64,000 bases of DNA from Przewalskia tangutica (GCA_029844215.1 CM056721.1:9932368-9996367); one strand, 5' to 3'; shown: positions 34,655 through 45,859, numbered from the stretch's first letter. Numbers and translations: made by a program. The notes: generated by a model from the sequence alone, not told the origin.

Positions 34655-37177
34655 ATGGCTAGCATAGAAAATTTATGCAACGTGGTGCATGAAATGAGGC
34701 CGCTTCTGCTTATGGTTATAGGGCAAATGATAACGGCAGCAACGAATATTATGTTCAAATTTGCAACCAGCGATGGGATGAATTTTAGCATTTTGATCTT
34801 TTTTGGGTTCCTCTTCGCCTCTGTTTTCATGGTCCCTCTAGCATTCTTCATTGAGAGGTCCACTCTTTAATTCAAAAACTTGTATTTATTGGGCAAAAAA
34901 ACATGACTTGTGTATGTATTTAGCTAGGTAGAGTTGTCTAATACTAACCTACCCTTAATCAAATTTCTTGAATAAGGAGTACATCTTTAACAGTTTTTGG
35001 TTATGTAAAACTCCATTCACTTAAAATAAGGGTAAAATTGGAAGAAAAAAATTAATGTCTTCTCGATTTTGTCAAACATCACTTTTATTTTGAAACAAAA
35101 TGAAAAGGTAAAACCCCCACTTATTTTGAAACAAAGGGAGTATAGATTTATGGAGGCATATAATATTTATGCTTGCTTTCTTGGCATTAACCTATGGCAG
35201 TCTAATTGAGTTGAGTTTCTTACAAATGGTTCTACTTTTTCTTGTTTCAGGGGAAAAAGAGTCAAGCTAACAAAGATGGTTTTATTCCAAGGATTTCTGT
35301 GTGGTCTATTTGGGCAAGTTGTATTTTTTTTTAATTATATTGGTTTCTTGATGTGTTGGTTGAAAAATATGTATTGTGTAACGATTTTTGTAAAAAAAAG
35401 AGCAGCCCGGTGCACTAAGCTCCCGCTATGCGCGGGGTCCGAGGAAGGGCTGAACCACAAGGGTTTGTTGTACGCAACCTTACCTTGCATTTCTGCCAGT
35501 GTTTCCACGGCTTGAACACATGCTTGATCACATGCCACCAACTTTACCGGTTACTCCAAGGGTCTGTGTAACGATTTTTTTGTATGTTAAGAATTATAGT
35601 GAAAGGGATTTTTTTGCTGCAGGGGATCAGTAGGCCAAAACATGTACCTGCAAAGCTTGGTCTATACATCACCAACTTTTGTCTCAGCCATGTTTAATCT
35701 CATCCCTGCCATGACCTTTATTGTTGCCATCATATTGAGGTATTTTTTAGAAGATCGTCGAGTTTAGTTTCATATTAATTTCAAGCAAATGAGGTAGTAT
35801 TATATATTCTGTATTGTCCAGGTTAGAGAGGTTGGGTTGGAATTCACCAGCAGGTAAAGCAAAGGTATTTGGGACGATCGTTTGCATCAGTGGAGCGATG
35901 CTCATATCACTCTACAAAGGACCAGAGATAAATATGGGCAAGACAAACATTAACTTGTTGCATTCCGCAAAACATAAGGGAGAAAGTAAACCTTTACTAG
36001 GTGCTTTTCTTTCCCTAGGTGGCTGTATTTGCTATGCACTATTGTTGATTGTTCAGGTGAGTTAGTGATGAATAATGATACTTGGAACTTTTATATTACT
36101 ATGTATCTCATTCCGTATGTAATACGTAGTTTTAAAGTTATAGATGTTCATTTAGCATTCACGACAAGTTTTGTGCTGGTCCGGACATTACGGTTTATAA
36201 AAAACTGTGATAAGTTAACTATTGTTCAAAAATGTGGAACAATAATATAGGAGGGATGTAGTAATTCAGTAAATATCAATATTTGAATTTTAATCAAGTC
36301 AAGGTGTACCTGTTATTCTCTATTTAGTAAAAGAAGAACAATATTCTTACCAATCTATGTGTTTTTGTATATACAGGCTAAGGCAGCTAAGCGATATCCA
36401 TGTCCTTACTCATTCGCCGCTCTATTGAATGTAATGGCAACAGTTCAATGTTTCGTGGTTTCAGTAGTTGTGGAAAGAGACTGGAATGAATGGAAATTGG
36501 GGTGGAACATGAGACTTCTGGCTTCAGCCTACACGGTATGTGCTAATGAGAATAAATCACATCTTTTCTTTGTAACAACTCGTCGTTAAAATAGATATTG
36601 AAGTTCAGAATTGAAGGTGAAGGGTGATCTTCTCACACTGTTGAAGTTGGGTTTCAGGGGATTTTTGGTTCTGGAGTACTGTATACCATCATGGCATGGG
36701 TTGTCCGGATGAAAGGCCCGGTATATGTATCCGTTTTCAGCCCTTTGATGCTTATTATGGTGGCAATTTTTGCATACTTGTTCTTGGAAGAAAAGTTGTT
36801 CCTCGGAAGGTATGTGCTTCCATAACGATGCTGAGATCACAAGAAATCTTGTTTTTTCCCTTTCCTACACAAATTTTCAGCCACTTCTAGTAAAAAAAAG
36901 AGTGAAAACACTACAAAATCCTGACTGAGCAAGATGAAAATGTAATCATGCCTATTGCCTAGTTCTAGCATGTTTATATACGAAAGTCTAACTAGCTAGT
37001 TCTGATGATGTTGTGCACTGCAGCGTCCTTGGATCAAATGTGATAGTGTGCGGACTATACTTCGTCTTGTGGGGGAAAGACAAAGAAATCAAGGAACTCA
37101 GCCAGTCGGTGCCTGATAAAGAAGAGATTGACATAAACTCTTCGTCGCTTAAAGATAGTAGCCATGGTGGTAGGTAG
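34655..37177 (+). CDS. WAT1-related / UMAMIT transporter, copy 1
   Basis: Exons 34655-34857, 35251-35313, 35623-35739, 35822-36056, 36377-36535, 36658-36809 and 37024-37177 give about 360 residues. The protein belongs to the plant nodulin MtN21/EamA group: ten membrane segments in two EamA repeats. Members export amino acids or carry auxin across plasma or vacuolar membranes; this one's substrate is unknown. Motifs seen: EMRPLLLMVIGQ in TM1, GFLCGLFGG and QSLVYTSPTFVSAMFNLIPA, KAKVFGTIVCISGAM, and FLEEKLFLGS near the end. Intron 2 uses a GC donor (GG|GCAAGT). Two oddities: the conserved Tyr-Arg before the second TM (copy 2: FYRSLFAS) is replaced (FFGFLFAS), and an extra G near 37173 creates a stop that removes about 27 residues of the charged C-terminal tail found in copy 2. 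It may be losing function, though the membrane part is intact. Confidence 0.88.
35390..35564 (-). mobile_element. tRNA-derived SINE in intron 2 of UMAMIT copy 1
   Basis: Minus-strand copy of the SINE found in actin intron 1, with the shared blocks AGTAACCGGTAAAGTTG and CCCGCGCATAGCGGGAGC and a T-rich 3' end. Perfect 15-base direct repeats TGTGTAACGATTTTT flank it (35375-35389 and 35565-35579). It is absent from the same intron of copy 2. Confidence 0.92.
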
Positions 37178-37719
37178 TAAAAGGGAGGAAAAAGAAGAAC
37201 AAGAAGAGAATAAGAGGATTCCCAGGTTGATTCTGAAATTTTAGGAGGTGTTTACATTTATCACTAGAAGATGAAGGACTAATTGTATCATCAAGAGATA
37301 CCATTTTATTCTTTAATTTATGATGTCCGATGGAGGCAGTTTATAAAGCTGCAGTGTGCAACATTAGAACAAACTTAGCTAAAGTTTTGTATCATTTATA
37401 TGACAAGCTAGAACTAGCCATTTTGATCATCTTATTATTGCTCTCGTTTTTTTTTTTTTTGTCGAGAAGTGACAAAAATGTATAATGAAAAGGAAAGAAC
37501 AAATTTTCTTGTGATGCTAGGCCTAATTAAGAAAACGCTTATCTTTCCAACTGAAAAATTGATGCATATACATACTATCGTAATGAGGACAATGCATGAA
37601 ATGAAACTACACACATCTTTTCAACATCGTCAAGACATCTCGTTCTTGTCCTTTGATATTGAATTTCAATTAAGAAGCATGTTATGACAAAAAATTGTAT
37701 CATTGAACTAACTATAGAA
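37178..37719. other. Junction between duplication units
   Basis: Contains the former 3' coding tail of UMAMIT copy 1, the 3' UTR, and unassigned AT-rich sequence up to unit 2. Confidence 0.5.
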
Positions 37720-37919
37720 TAAAAGTCAATTTGATTATTTTAGTGCTAAATTCATGTATGTATGAATGATATTTTTAAAATTTTCAAATTGTTAAATTTT
37801 ACTTCGAGCAGTCTGCAAACTAGTTCTTCTTCCATACTTTACTTCTTTACAACTTCAAGCCCATTAAAAACATTGACATGGAGAATATACATATAAGTGA
37901 TTATATTCATCCTTCATTA

Positions 37920-38905
37920 TCATTCAGCAACGATCCAAAAGAATTGGAGTCGTTAATATCCCCGGCCGTCACCTCCGGGCGGTTGTGGTCACCTCCTCCT
38001 AGGGATGGCAATTGGGGCAGGGCGGGGCAGGGCAGGGCAAACTCTTAACAGGGTAGGGCAAAATTAGTTTTGTTAAAAATTGAAATGGGGCAGGGTATGT
38101 GGTGGGTTTTGAAGAAAATCAAGCCCAAATATTATATAAGTTCGTTTAGAAAGTGAAAAATGGTGGCTTTTGTGTTAGTTTTCTCTGTAGCGTTGTTGTT
38201 CTGGGTCTTGTTCTTAAGCTCTAGCTATTGTAATTTCTCATTACATATTCAATGAACAAAGTCACTTTCTAGAAATTACATTTTGTTATCTTATTATTGT
38301 TGTTAATTGATTTATCTAATCTTACTTATTATCTATGCAATCCTTCAAAAGTTCTGCTTTTGCCATCACTGGTTAGGCATATTGATTAATTTCACTTTTT
38401 TGTTACTTTGTAACAATGCTTCACTGCAGAAAGTTAAGAACTGAGAATATAGTCATATACTTGTTAAGATCTTGAGGAAGGTGATGAACATTCACTTTAT
38501 GGACAGTACCATGTCTTCATTCGACTGCCAGTTGCTTTCTTGCCTAGTTCCTGCTAATTTGAATTTATGATAAACTACAAGTTGGATTTCTTTGTTTGGA
38601 GTTGTAAAAATGTGTTATTTATCAATGAAAGATTAGTCATCAGAGTTTGTAATAAAAAGAAGTTAACAAAATAAATATCAAGTTGTAACTGAAAAATTAA
38701 AAATAACATAAACAGGACAGGCCGGGACAGGGGAGGGCAATTTTTTTTAAAATGCAAACGGGGCAGGGCAGGGCAGGGCGGGTTAACAGGTCAAGGCTTG
38801 TCTTGCCCTAACCCGCCCTAACCTACCCATTTGCCATCCCTATCTCCTCCTTTGGTTGCTCCGGCAAATTGAGGGGCTACTGCCTCAGCCTTTATGTCAT
38901 TTGGT
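37920..38905 (-). pseudogene. Broken second copy of the myristoylated-protein gene, exon 1
   Basis: Similarity to exon 1 of the gene at 33658-33872 lies in two pieces: 37925-37991 (CAACGATCCAAAAGAATTGG) and 38850-38905 (CTCAGCCTTTATGTCATTTGG). A hAT element at 38000-38842 separates them. The start codon region is altered (no MGACAS) and part of the exon is deleted, so it cannot be expressed as the original protein. Confidence 0.75.
38000..38842. mobile_element. Non-autonomous hAT element (843 bp)
   Basis: TIR TAGGGATGGCAATTGGGGC / complement ending CATTTGCCATCCCTA; the first 12 bases match the TIR of the element at 1967. Subterminal GGGGCAGGGC repeats lie at both ends, with an AT-rich interior. 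The 8-base flanks CCTCCTCC and TCTCCTCC match at seven positions. Confidence 0.87.
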
Positions 38906-39419
38906 TAACTAAGTAGGCATATATCATGATTTCAATTCATCGTTTGTTTATACATTTTGCACAAAATTTCAACTTCAACTTCATATCATGATTTCAAATC
39001 TCAAATCGTCTAAAAAAAGCATGATTTGAAATTTCAAATCATGCACATTTTTTAAATGTAAAACTTCCGGTTTCTATCTCAGTCAAAGAAAGTTTAAGGA
39101 AAGTAAATATTTAATTTATGGAATGTTATTAATCACAATCACAAAAAAGATTGGCTCTCATTTCCGTGGACCTCATTTTTGGTCACACAAAATTGGAAAA
39201 TGCGTTTATACTTTATAAAAGAGAATTATATTAGAGAGTGGTGCTGATGCATAGCAAAATCATCTTGCTAAAGCAATATAATAAGAATGTTGTTCACTTT
39301 GCTCTGCAGTAACATGCATAATACATAAATTGATCTGATAATTTGGCATTATCGTTACTATTGTAGTATTACAATACTGAAAATAGTCTTGCAAGCCATT
39401 GACATTATTATTATTATTT

Positions 39420-39560
39420 TAAATTTGTTTTTATTACATAGTGATAGGGAAGAGAATGGGGGATGAGGATTACAACGTGACGATTCTAACCCTCATCAAC
39501 AGGGTGGGTGAAAGTTCAGGTAGTCAACCAACTGAGCTACTAGATCTCTACCGTCATTGT
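39420..39560 (-). repeat. tRNA-derived SINE in the upstream region of UMAMIT copy 2
   Basis: On the minus strand, GTAGCTCAGTTGGTTGACTA (A box) and GAGGGTTAGAATCGTCACG (diverged B box) are followed by a short body and T/A-rich end. The element is absent at the equivalent place in unit 1 (near 34160). It is a different family from the SINEs in the introns. Confidence 0.7.
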
Positions 39561-40046
39561 ACGAAGTGACAAATAATGTAGGTTCCGTGATAATAATATT
39601 GTCGGATTAGGTTATATGATAATGTTTAATTTAACTTATGTTTCTTGTAGGTAACAAATTATTTAGGCTTTGATCTAGTCGTAAAAGCGCAGAGGTTCTA
39701 AATTTGCTATTTTAGTAGAAAAGGGAAGAAGGGCAATTCATTTTCTGAGTTTCATACCATAATTCTAGGTTTAGAAAAACACACTTAACAATATAATCTA
39801 CTTTGCAAAACAGAATTTGAACTGGCCTTGATTTCTTACTTACCTGGCATGTCCCATTTCCACCTGTGTAATGAGGTCATGCATGATTCATTCGGGTAAA
39901 AATTAGTAACACTATAAATACAGACAGTTGTGAAAACATAGCTTATGTCCATACATGTTTACTTTACTTCTCCCTGCAAGAAACCTTTAATCTTCCAAAA
40001 AAGAAATATATATTTTTGTTGGGTTCTTGAAAGATTAATAACTAGC

Positions 40047-42371
40047 ATGGAAAATTTATGCAACGCGGTGCATGAAATGAGGCCGCTTCTGCTTATGGTT
40101 ATGGGGCAAATGATAGCTGCAGCAATGAATATTGTGTTCAAACTTGCAACGAGTGATGGGATGAATTTTAGCATTTTGACCTTTTATCGGTCCCTCTTCG
40201 CCTCCGTTTTCATGGTCCCTCTAGCATTCTTCATTGAGAGGTCCACTCTTTAATTCAAAAACTTGTATTTATTGGGGAAAACCATGGATTTGTCTATGTA
40301 TTTACTACTTATTTAGCTAGATAGAGTTGTCTAATGTCTAGTATATATTCTTGGATGCATATGAAATTTATGCTTGCTTTCTCGGAATGAAGGGGAAAAG
40401 CCTATGGAAGTCTAATTGAGTTTTCTTACAAATGGTTCTAAAATTTCTTATTTCAGGGGCAAAAGAGCCAAGCTAACAAAGATGGTTTTATTCCAAGGAT
40501 TTCTGTGTGGTCTACTTGGGCAAGTTGTTCTCTTCTATCACTTTTCAACTTTTAAATTGGTTTCTTCTTTAAGTTGATGCACCTACTTTAGTTCAAGAAT
40601 GAAACAGTGCTTGTTGATAGGTTTCTTGATCTTTTGGTTGATGCTTCATCTTTAACAATTTCTAAACTCGTACTGAAAATTATGTGTTGTGTAACGTTGT
40701 GTATGATACTCTAAAAATTATAGTAAAAAGGGGTTTCTGTTGCAGGGTATCAGTAGGACAAAACATGTACGTGCAAAGCTTGGTCTACACATCACCAACT
40801 TTTGTCTCAGCCATGTTTAATCTCATCCCCGCCATGACCTTTATTGTTGCCATCATATTGAGGTATTTTTGCGAGGATCGTCGAGTTTAGTTTCATATTA
40901 ATTTACTTTCAAACAAATGAGGTAGCATTGTATATTCTGTATTGTCCAGGTTAGAGAGGTTAGGTTGGAATTCACTAGCAGGTAAAGCAAAGGTATTTGG
41001 GACGATCATTTGCATCAGTGGAGCGATGCTCCTATCATTCTACAAAGGGCCAGAGATAAATATGGGGAAAACAAACATAAACTTGTTGCATTCGACACAT
41101 CATAAGGGAGAAAGTAAACCTTTACTAGGCGCCTTTCTTGCCCTAGCTGGTTGTATTTGCTATGCACTAGTGTTGATTGTTCAGGTGAGTTACTGATGGA
41201 CAATGATGCTTGCAACTGTCTTTTATATTACTCTGTAGGTAGCCGGTGAAATAGTCGAGACACACTGAAACTGGCCCGAACACCGTCGTAATAAAAAAGA
41301 AACCATGATTAGTTAACAATAGTTCAAAATATTTGTTACAACAATATAGGGGGGATGTAGTAATTCAGTAAATACCAAAATTTTAATCTTAATCAAGTCA
41401 AGATATCTTTAATTAGTAAAAGATGAACCTTCCAAAACAATATTCTTACCAATCTCTGTGTTTCTGTGTATACAGGCTAAGGCAGCTAAGCGATATCCAT
41501 GCCCTTACTCATTCACCGCTCTATTGAATGTAATGGCAGCAGTTCAATGTTTCATTGTTGCAGTAATTGTGGAAAGAGACTGGAATGAATGGAAATTGAG
41601 GTGGAACTTTAGACTTCTGGCTTCAGCCTATACGGTATGTGCTAATGAGAATAAATCATATGTTTCCTTTGTAACAACTTCTAGTTAAAACTTAATTGAA
41701 GGTGAAGTATGATCTTCTTACACCGTTGAAGTTGTGTTTCAGGGGATTTTTGGTTCTGGAGTACTTTATACCATCATAGCATGGGTTGTCCGGATGAAAG
41801 GCCCGGTGTATGTATCCGTTTTCAACCCTTTGATGCTTATTATGGTGGCAATTACTGGATACTTGTTCTTGGAAGAAAAGTTGTTCCTCGGAAGGTATGT
41901 GCTTCCATAACGATGCTGAGATCACAAGAAATCTTGTTTTTTCCCTTTCCTGCACCATTTTCAGTCACTTCTAGCCAAAGAAAAAAAAAAGTGAAAACAC
42001 TACAAAATCCTGACTGAGCAAGATGAAAATGCGATCATGCCTATTGCCTAGTTCATGCCGAGTTCTAGCATGTTTATATACTCCATTTACGAAAGTAACT
42101 ATTTATTTCTGATGATGTTGTGCACTGCAGCATCCTTGGATCAATTGTGATAGTGTGCGGACTATACTTCGTCTTGTGGGGGAAAGATAAAGAAATCAAG
42201 AAACTTAGCCAGTTGGTGCCCGATAAAGAAGAGATTGACATAAAATCTTCGTCGCTTAAAGATAGTAGTCATGGTGGTAGTAGCAAAAGGGAGGAAAAAG
42301 AAGAACAAGAAGAGAATAAACGGGATTCCCAGGTTGATTCTGAAATTTTAGGAGGTGTTTACATTTATTAA
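40047..42371 (+). CDS. WAT1-related / UMAMIT transporter, copy 2
   Basis: Exons 40047-40240, 40457-40519, 40746-40862, 40950-41184, 41476-41634, 41743-41894 and 42131-42371 give 386 residues in one uninterrupted frame. It has the same ten-TM, two-EamA layout as copy 1 with the family Tyr-Arg (FYRSLFAS) retained, LVYTSPTFVSAMFNLIPAM, KAKVFGTIICISGAM, CPYSFTALLNVMAA and FLEEKLFLGS. The charged tail (SSSLKDSSHGGSSKREEKEE, to GGVYIY) is complete. The ATG used by copy 1 is ATA here, so translation probably begins at the next ATG, three codons later (MENLCN). Intron 2 again has a GC donor. This copy looks the more intact of the pair; substrate unknown. Confidence 0.9.
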
Positions 42372-42929
42372 TAAAGATGAAGGACTTTTTGTATGATCAA
42401 GACATACCCTTTTATTCTTTAATTTATTATGCCCGAGGGAGGCGGTAACATCCTGTACTTTTGTGTTATGATACACCGTAAGTTAAGATAACTTTGAGGG
42501 TTTATGACAGTGTTATTAGAAGACCCCGTAAGTTTGATAACTTTGAAATCGTTAGATATTATTCTGATATGGTATTTTCTTTTTGTGAAATACTTTTGCA
42601 ATTTTTTTATAAATATAATTTTATATAGTTATTAATATTACTTCTTTTTTTATACACTTTAATTATATAAATGACGTGATAAAGTTTATAAATGAGATTT
42701 TATTAAATATAAAAATAGAAATTATTTTCTCATAAGGAAAGAAAATTATATTTTCCCATATTGAGAATTTATAATATAAAAATTTATACTTTTGAGATCG
42801 GATTAGAAAACTAGAATTTGATAACATATATTTTCTAGATGTATTATTTTTTTATGAAATATTCATGTATATCTCAATTTTATAAGATGTTTATAATTTA
42901 TTAATATTATAATTGAAATATCTGGATGT
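42372..42929. other. 3' UTR and intergenic sequence of UMAMIT copy 2
   Basis: Very AT-rich, no coding signal. Confidence 0.5.
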
Positions 42930-43060
42930 CTAGCATTTTAGGGGTTCTATTCATGTTGCAAATAAAAATTTGGTATTTCAATAGAAAAAGGATAGAAAAG
43001 CGAATATTTTCCATTGAGTTTAAACCATAATTCTCGGTTCAAAGAAACACACTTACAATC
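42930..43060 (+). repeat. Start of a third duplication unit (upstream region only)
   Basis: TTTTCCATTGAGTTTAAACC, then CATAATTCTCGGTTC and AAACACACTTAC, match the upstream region of both UMAMIT copies (34355-34410 and 39745-39795). The matching continuation (TTGCAAAACAGAATTTGGAC) is found only at 63880, on the far side of the transposon block. Confidence 0.7.
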
Positions 43061-43518
43061 AATCTTATGTTAAAAGTTTTTTCATAATGAATAATTTAAG
43101 GATCAAAACAAATTGGGAAAATACATAAGTTGCTCTTTAAACATGTCCCGACAACTCAGTTACACACTAATTTTACGTGTAATATTTAAACCCCTTTTTT
43201 TGTGGGAAGTGTATTTAATACTCCCTAGGAGGTGGCCTAACAGAAAATATGTCCCGGACTGATAGTTACCATTTTTTCCTCCTGTTTTTTGTGATTAAGA
43301 ATTTTATTAATATTTTTTAAGAGATATTTTGTTGGGATAATATAATTCTTGGGTATGTTGTTGGTGATGGATTTAGGTGTATATTTGATTATGAAGGCTC
43401 TGGATGGTAATTGAATATTAAAAAAAAATAGAAAGGAAATGAAATAGAAGATGTGATGGGATCAGTCGAAGTAAAGGGAGTGGTTAGCCGCATGAGGGTA
43501 GCTTAATTGGTTCTAGGA

Positions 43519-45141
43519 TAGGGCTGTCCAATGGGACAGGGTGGGGCGGGGTCGGGTCGGGGTTGGTGGGGTCGGAGTCTGGCGGGACTGGGGTAGGGCG
43601 AGGTTGGGGGCATTTTTTTATTTGTCTTTAAATTAAATAAATAAATAAATAAATAACACACATACACAACAAGATAGTTTAATAAAAACATCTCAAGGTT
43701 GTTTTTGTGCCTCTTATATTATTCGACTAGAAGTATGATTTTTTTTTTGTAATACAATTTCAAAATTGCAACTTCGTGATATTGAAAGTTGCAAATAAAT
43801 AACATAGTAAAATTACAATTAAAATAATTACATTTTAAGAAACACATTTTCTAGTTTCTTTATAATGTCTTGTGGTTCTTCGGTTGAAATTGGTATATCT
43901 TGGTCAAATTGGATGACGTCGCTTGCACATTCGTCCGATAAGATTTCGTTGTAGTCTTCTTCTTCGTCGATCTCCGATTGGCCGCACCTCCTACGCTCCG
44001 CACGAATCCAATCTCCGAATAGAACTTCAATCTCTAATGAGTCTCCTTCAAATGAATGGTATGTGCTCCCCTATTTAAATTCTTCCCGCAGAAAATGCGC
44101 TTTCGGACGCTGTTGATGACGCTTGAATGTTCAACACATCTCGGGCCATCTTTGCTTGTGTTGAAAAATTCTTCTCATTCTCCCTCGAGTACGTCTCTAT
44201 CAAAAAAAGTCCATACATGTGATGTTAACTTTTGTTCTGGTGGGCCTCGTCTCATACTAGGGGGAATATGATGCGTTCTAGTTTGAGGTGCATTAGTTGG
44301 CGTGTCATCCAAATTAGTTGGTGTGTCATCTAGATATTCTTGTAAATTAAACTCTTGTTGATTTCCAGAAAATAGCTCATCGTCTAAATCTAATATCAAT
44401 AAAAACATTCTGTCTAGGAGGAATAGGATGACTAGAAGAAGGTCTCTTGCCCTTGTCACCCCTACTAGAATCAGACATACCAATATACCTCTTAATCCTT
44501 TCATTTTAATTTATGCTAATAAATACTTAAATAGTTAAAGATAATAAAATTAAGTGCGCTAATTAAAATAAAGAAACAATAATAATTTAATAGAGGAACG
44601 AATGTACCAAACGCCGACGTAACGTCGACGTGTAATCGAAAGATGTTGAAATTTGAAATGTTGCTCAACGGATGATCCTAAAGCTAGTTGTCAATTCCCA
44701 AATGAATAAATTAAATTGAATAATTAGAAGACAATGTAAAGAGAATGAGAGATAAATTGATAGATTATTAGAGAGATTGTAATTGTAGGAAGATTTGTGA
44801 GAAAGAATGAAGAAAAATGAAGTATTTATAGTTGAAAAAATTGGGATAAAGTGTAAATATAATAACTTAAGGGTTAAAATAAATATTATGAGGTAGAAGA
44901 TTGGGGGAGGGGTATTTGGTCGTTGCACAACGGTCAAATTGGACAAAATCGTTGTGCAACGGCTAGTATGGGTCGGATGGGGTGGGGAAGGGTCGGGGTC
45001 GGGGTGGGGTAGGGGTTGGGTCGGGATCGGAATTTTTTCGCGATCCCGTACCAGTACCGATAACGTGTATCGGTATTCGATACCGGTATAGTGTCAAGCG
45101 GGGGCGGGGTGGGGTTGGTATACCCCCATTGGACAACCCTA
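43519..45141. mobile_element. Internally deleted hAT element (1.6 kb)
   Basis: Ends TAGGGCTGTCCAATGGG and complement ending CCCATTGGACAACCCTA. Subterminal regions are extremely G-rich (GGGTCGGGG motifs). The interior is a shortened version of the element at 15589-18720. The 8-base flanks (TTCTAGGA and TTTCAGAG) do not agree well, so the target duplication is not confirmed. Confidence 0.87.
43850..44504 (-). pseudogene. Deleted hAT transposase
   Basis: On the minus strand, the N-terminal part (LDDELFSGNQQEFNLQEYLD, to SMRRGPPEQKLTS) joins directly, near 44195, to the C-terminal dimerisation motif (MARDVLNIQASSTASESAFS). The zinc finger and catalytic region are missing, and a small direct duplication (LDDTPTN twice) is present. 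The element depends on a transposase from elsewhere. Confidence 0.85.
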
Positions 45142-45400
45142 TTTCAGAGTTGACAGATTGCTCCCAAGAAGGCAGATTCGAACCCTAGTATTCGCAGTGT
45201 GGAGTTTTCATTTCTCCTTTGTGGGAGATGACTCCTTGTGGGCACCAGACACTGTGTCTTCCAACTAGTGGGTCGCTGAATATCATGATTTATCTTTTTT
45301 CACTAATTTTATCGGGTCGAAGGGTGAGGACTCCGTGGACTAAAAATTCCGTCTTTTGCTTGTGGAAACGGATGGAATCGCAGAAAGAAAAATGAAGACT
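45142..45400 (+). repeat. Possible SINE body split by the hAT element
   Basis: GGGTAGCTTAATTGG (A-box-like, 43497-43510) lies just left of the hAT element, and GCAGATTCGAACCC (B-box-like, 45170-45184) just right of it. Together they look like a tRNA-derived head interrupted by the hAT insertion. The remaining sequence to 45400 is unassigned. Confidence 0.4.
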
Positions 45401-45713
45401 GTCCGAATCGTTTAGCTTGCTGGGCGAAGGTCGAATTCGTGGCCCTAGGGTCACGGGTTCGATTCTCACTAGGACATCGCTCTCCGGGGCATATACTTGT
45501 GATTAAGCACGGCGCTAAAAGCGCGGTTTGATTCTCCGGCACAGTCTGGTAGGGTCGGACCTTGTTGATCCGTTGGGCCTTGGCGGGTGCACATCCCGCG
45601 ATTTACTGTGGTGAAGAGCGGTCCCATCGCTCAGAGTCCAAAGACAGTGCTTGGTATGCAGTGCTAGCGATAGGGAATGAGGTTCCCGATACAGGTCATA
45701 AAAAAAAAAAAAA
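45401..45713 (+). mobile_element. Poly(A)-tailed tRNA-like retroposon (SINE candidate)
   Basis: Starts GTCCGAATCGTTTAGCTTGC and contains CACGGGTTCGATTCTCAC (B box) 60 bases on. It ends in an A run to 45713. A 13-base direct repeat AAAAATGAAGACT lies at 45388-45400 and 45714-45726, showing target-primed insertion. GTCC at the start and GGAC after the B box could pair as an acceptor stem. The body contains no recognised family; it is distinct from the other SINEs here. Confidence 0.75.
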
Positions 45714-45859
45714 AAAAATGAAGACTAGAAGGAGACGATGAAACTGGACGTGTGACAGTGACGTGTGTGATACATTTTAAGGTGGCATATGACAGTGACG
45801 TGTGTTGGTAAATGAATTGGGTTGTACATATTTAATACGTATTAAATTCAATTAGGACA

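Larger units (their letters stand above)
33400..42400 (+). repeat. Tandem segmental duplication (two units, third begun)
   Basis: Unit 1 (about 33400-37420) and unit 2 (about 37720-42420) share order and sequence: the 5' part of the minus-strand myristoylated-protein gene, a common upstream region (AAAAGAGAATTATATTA at 34019 and 39217), and a seven-exon UMAMIT gene with the same introns. Coding exons have identical lengths apart from the first and last. Unit 2 has gained a hAT element and a SINE; unit 1 has gained a different SINE. Confidence 0.9.
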
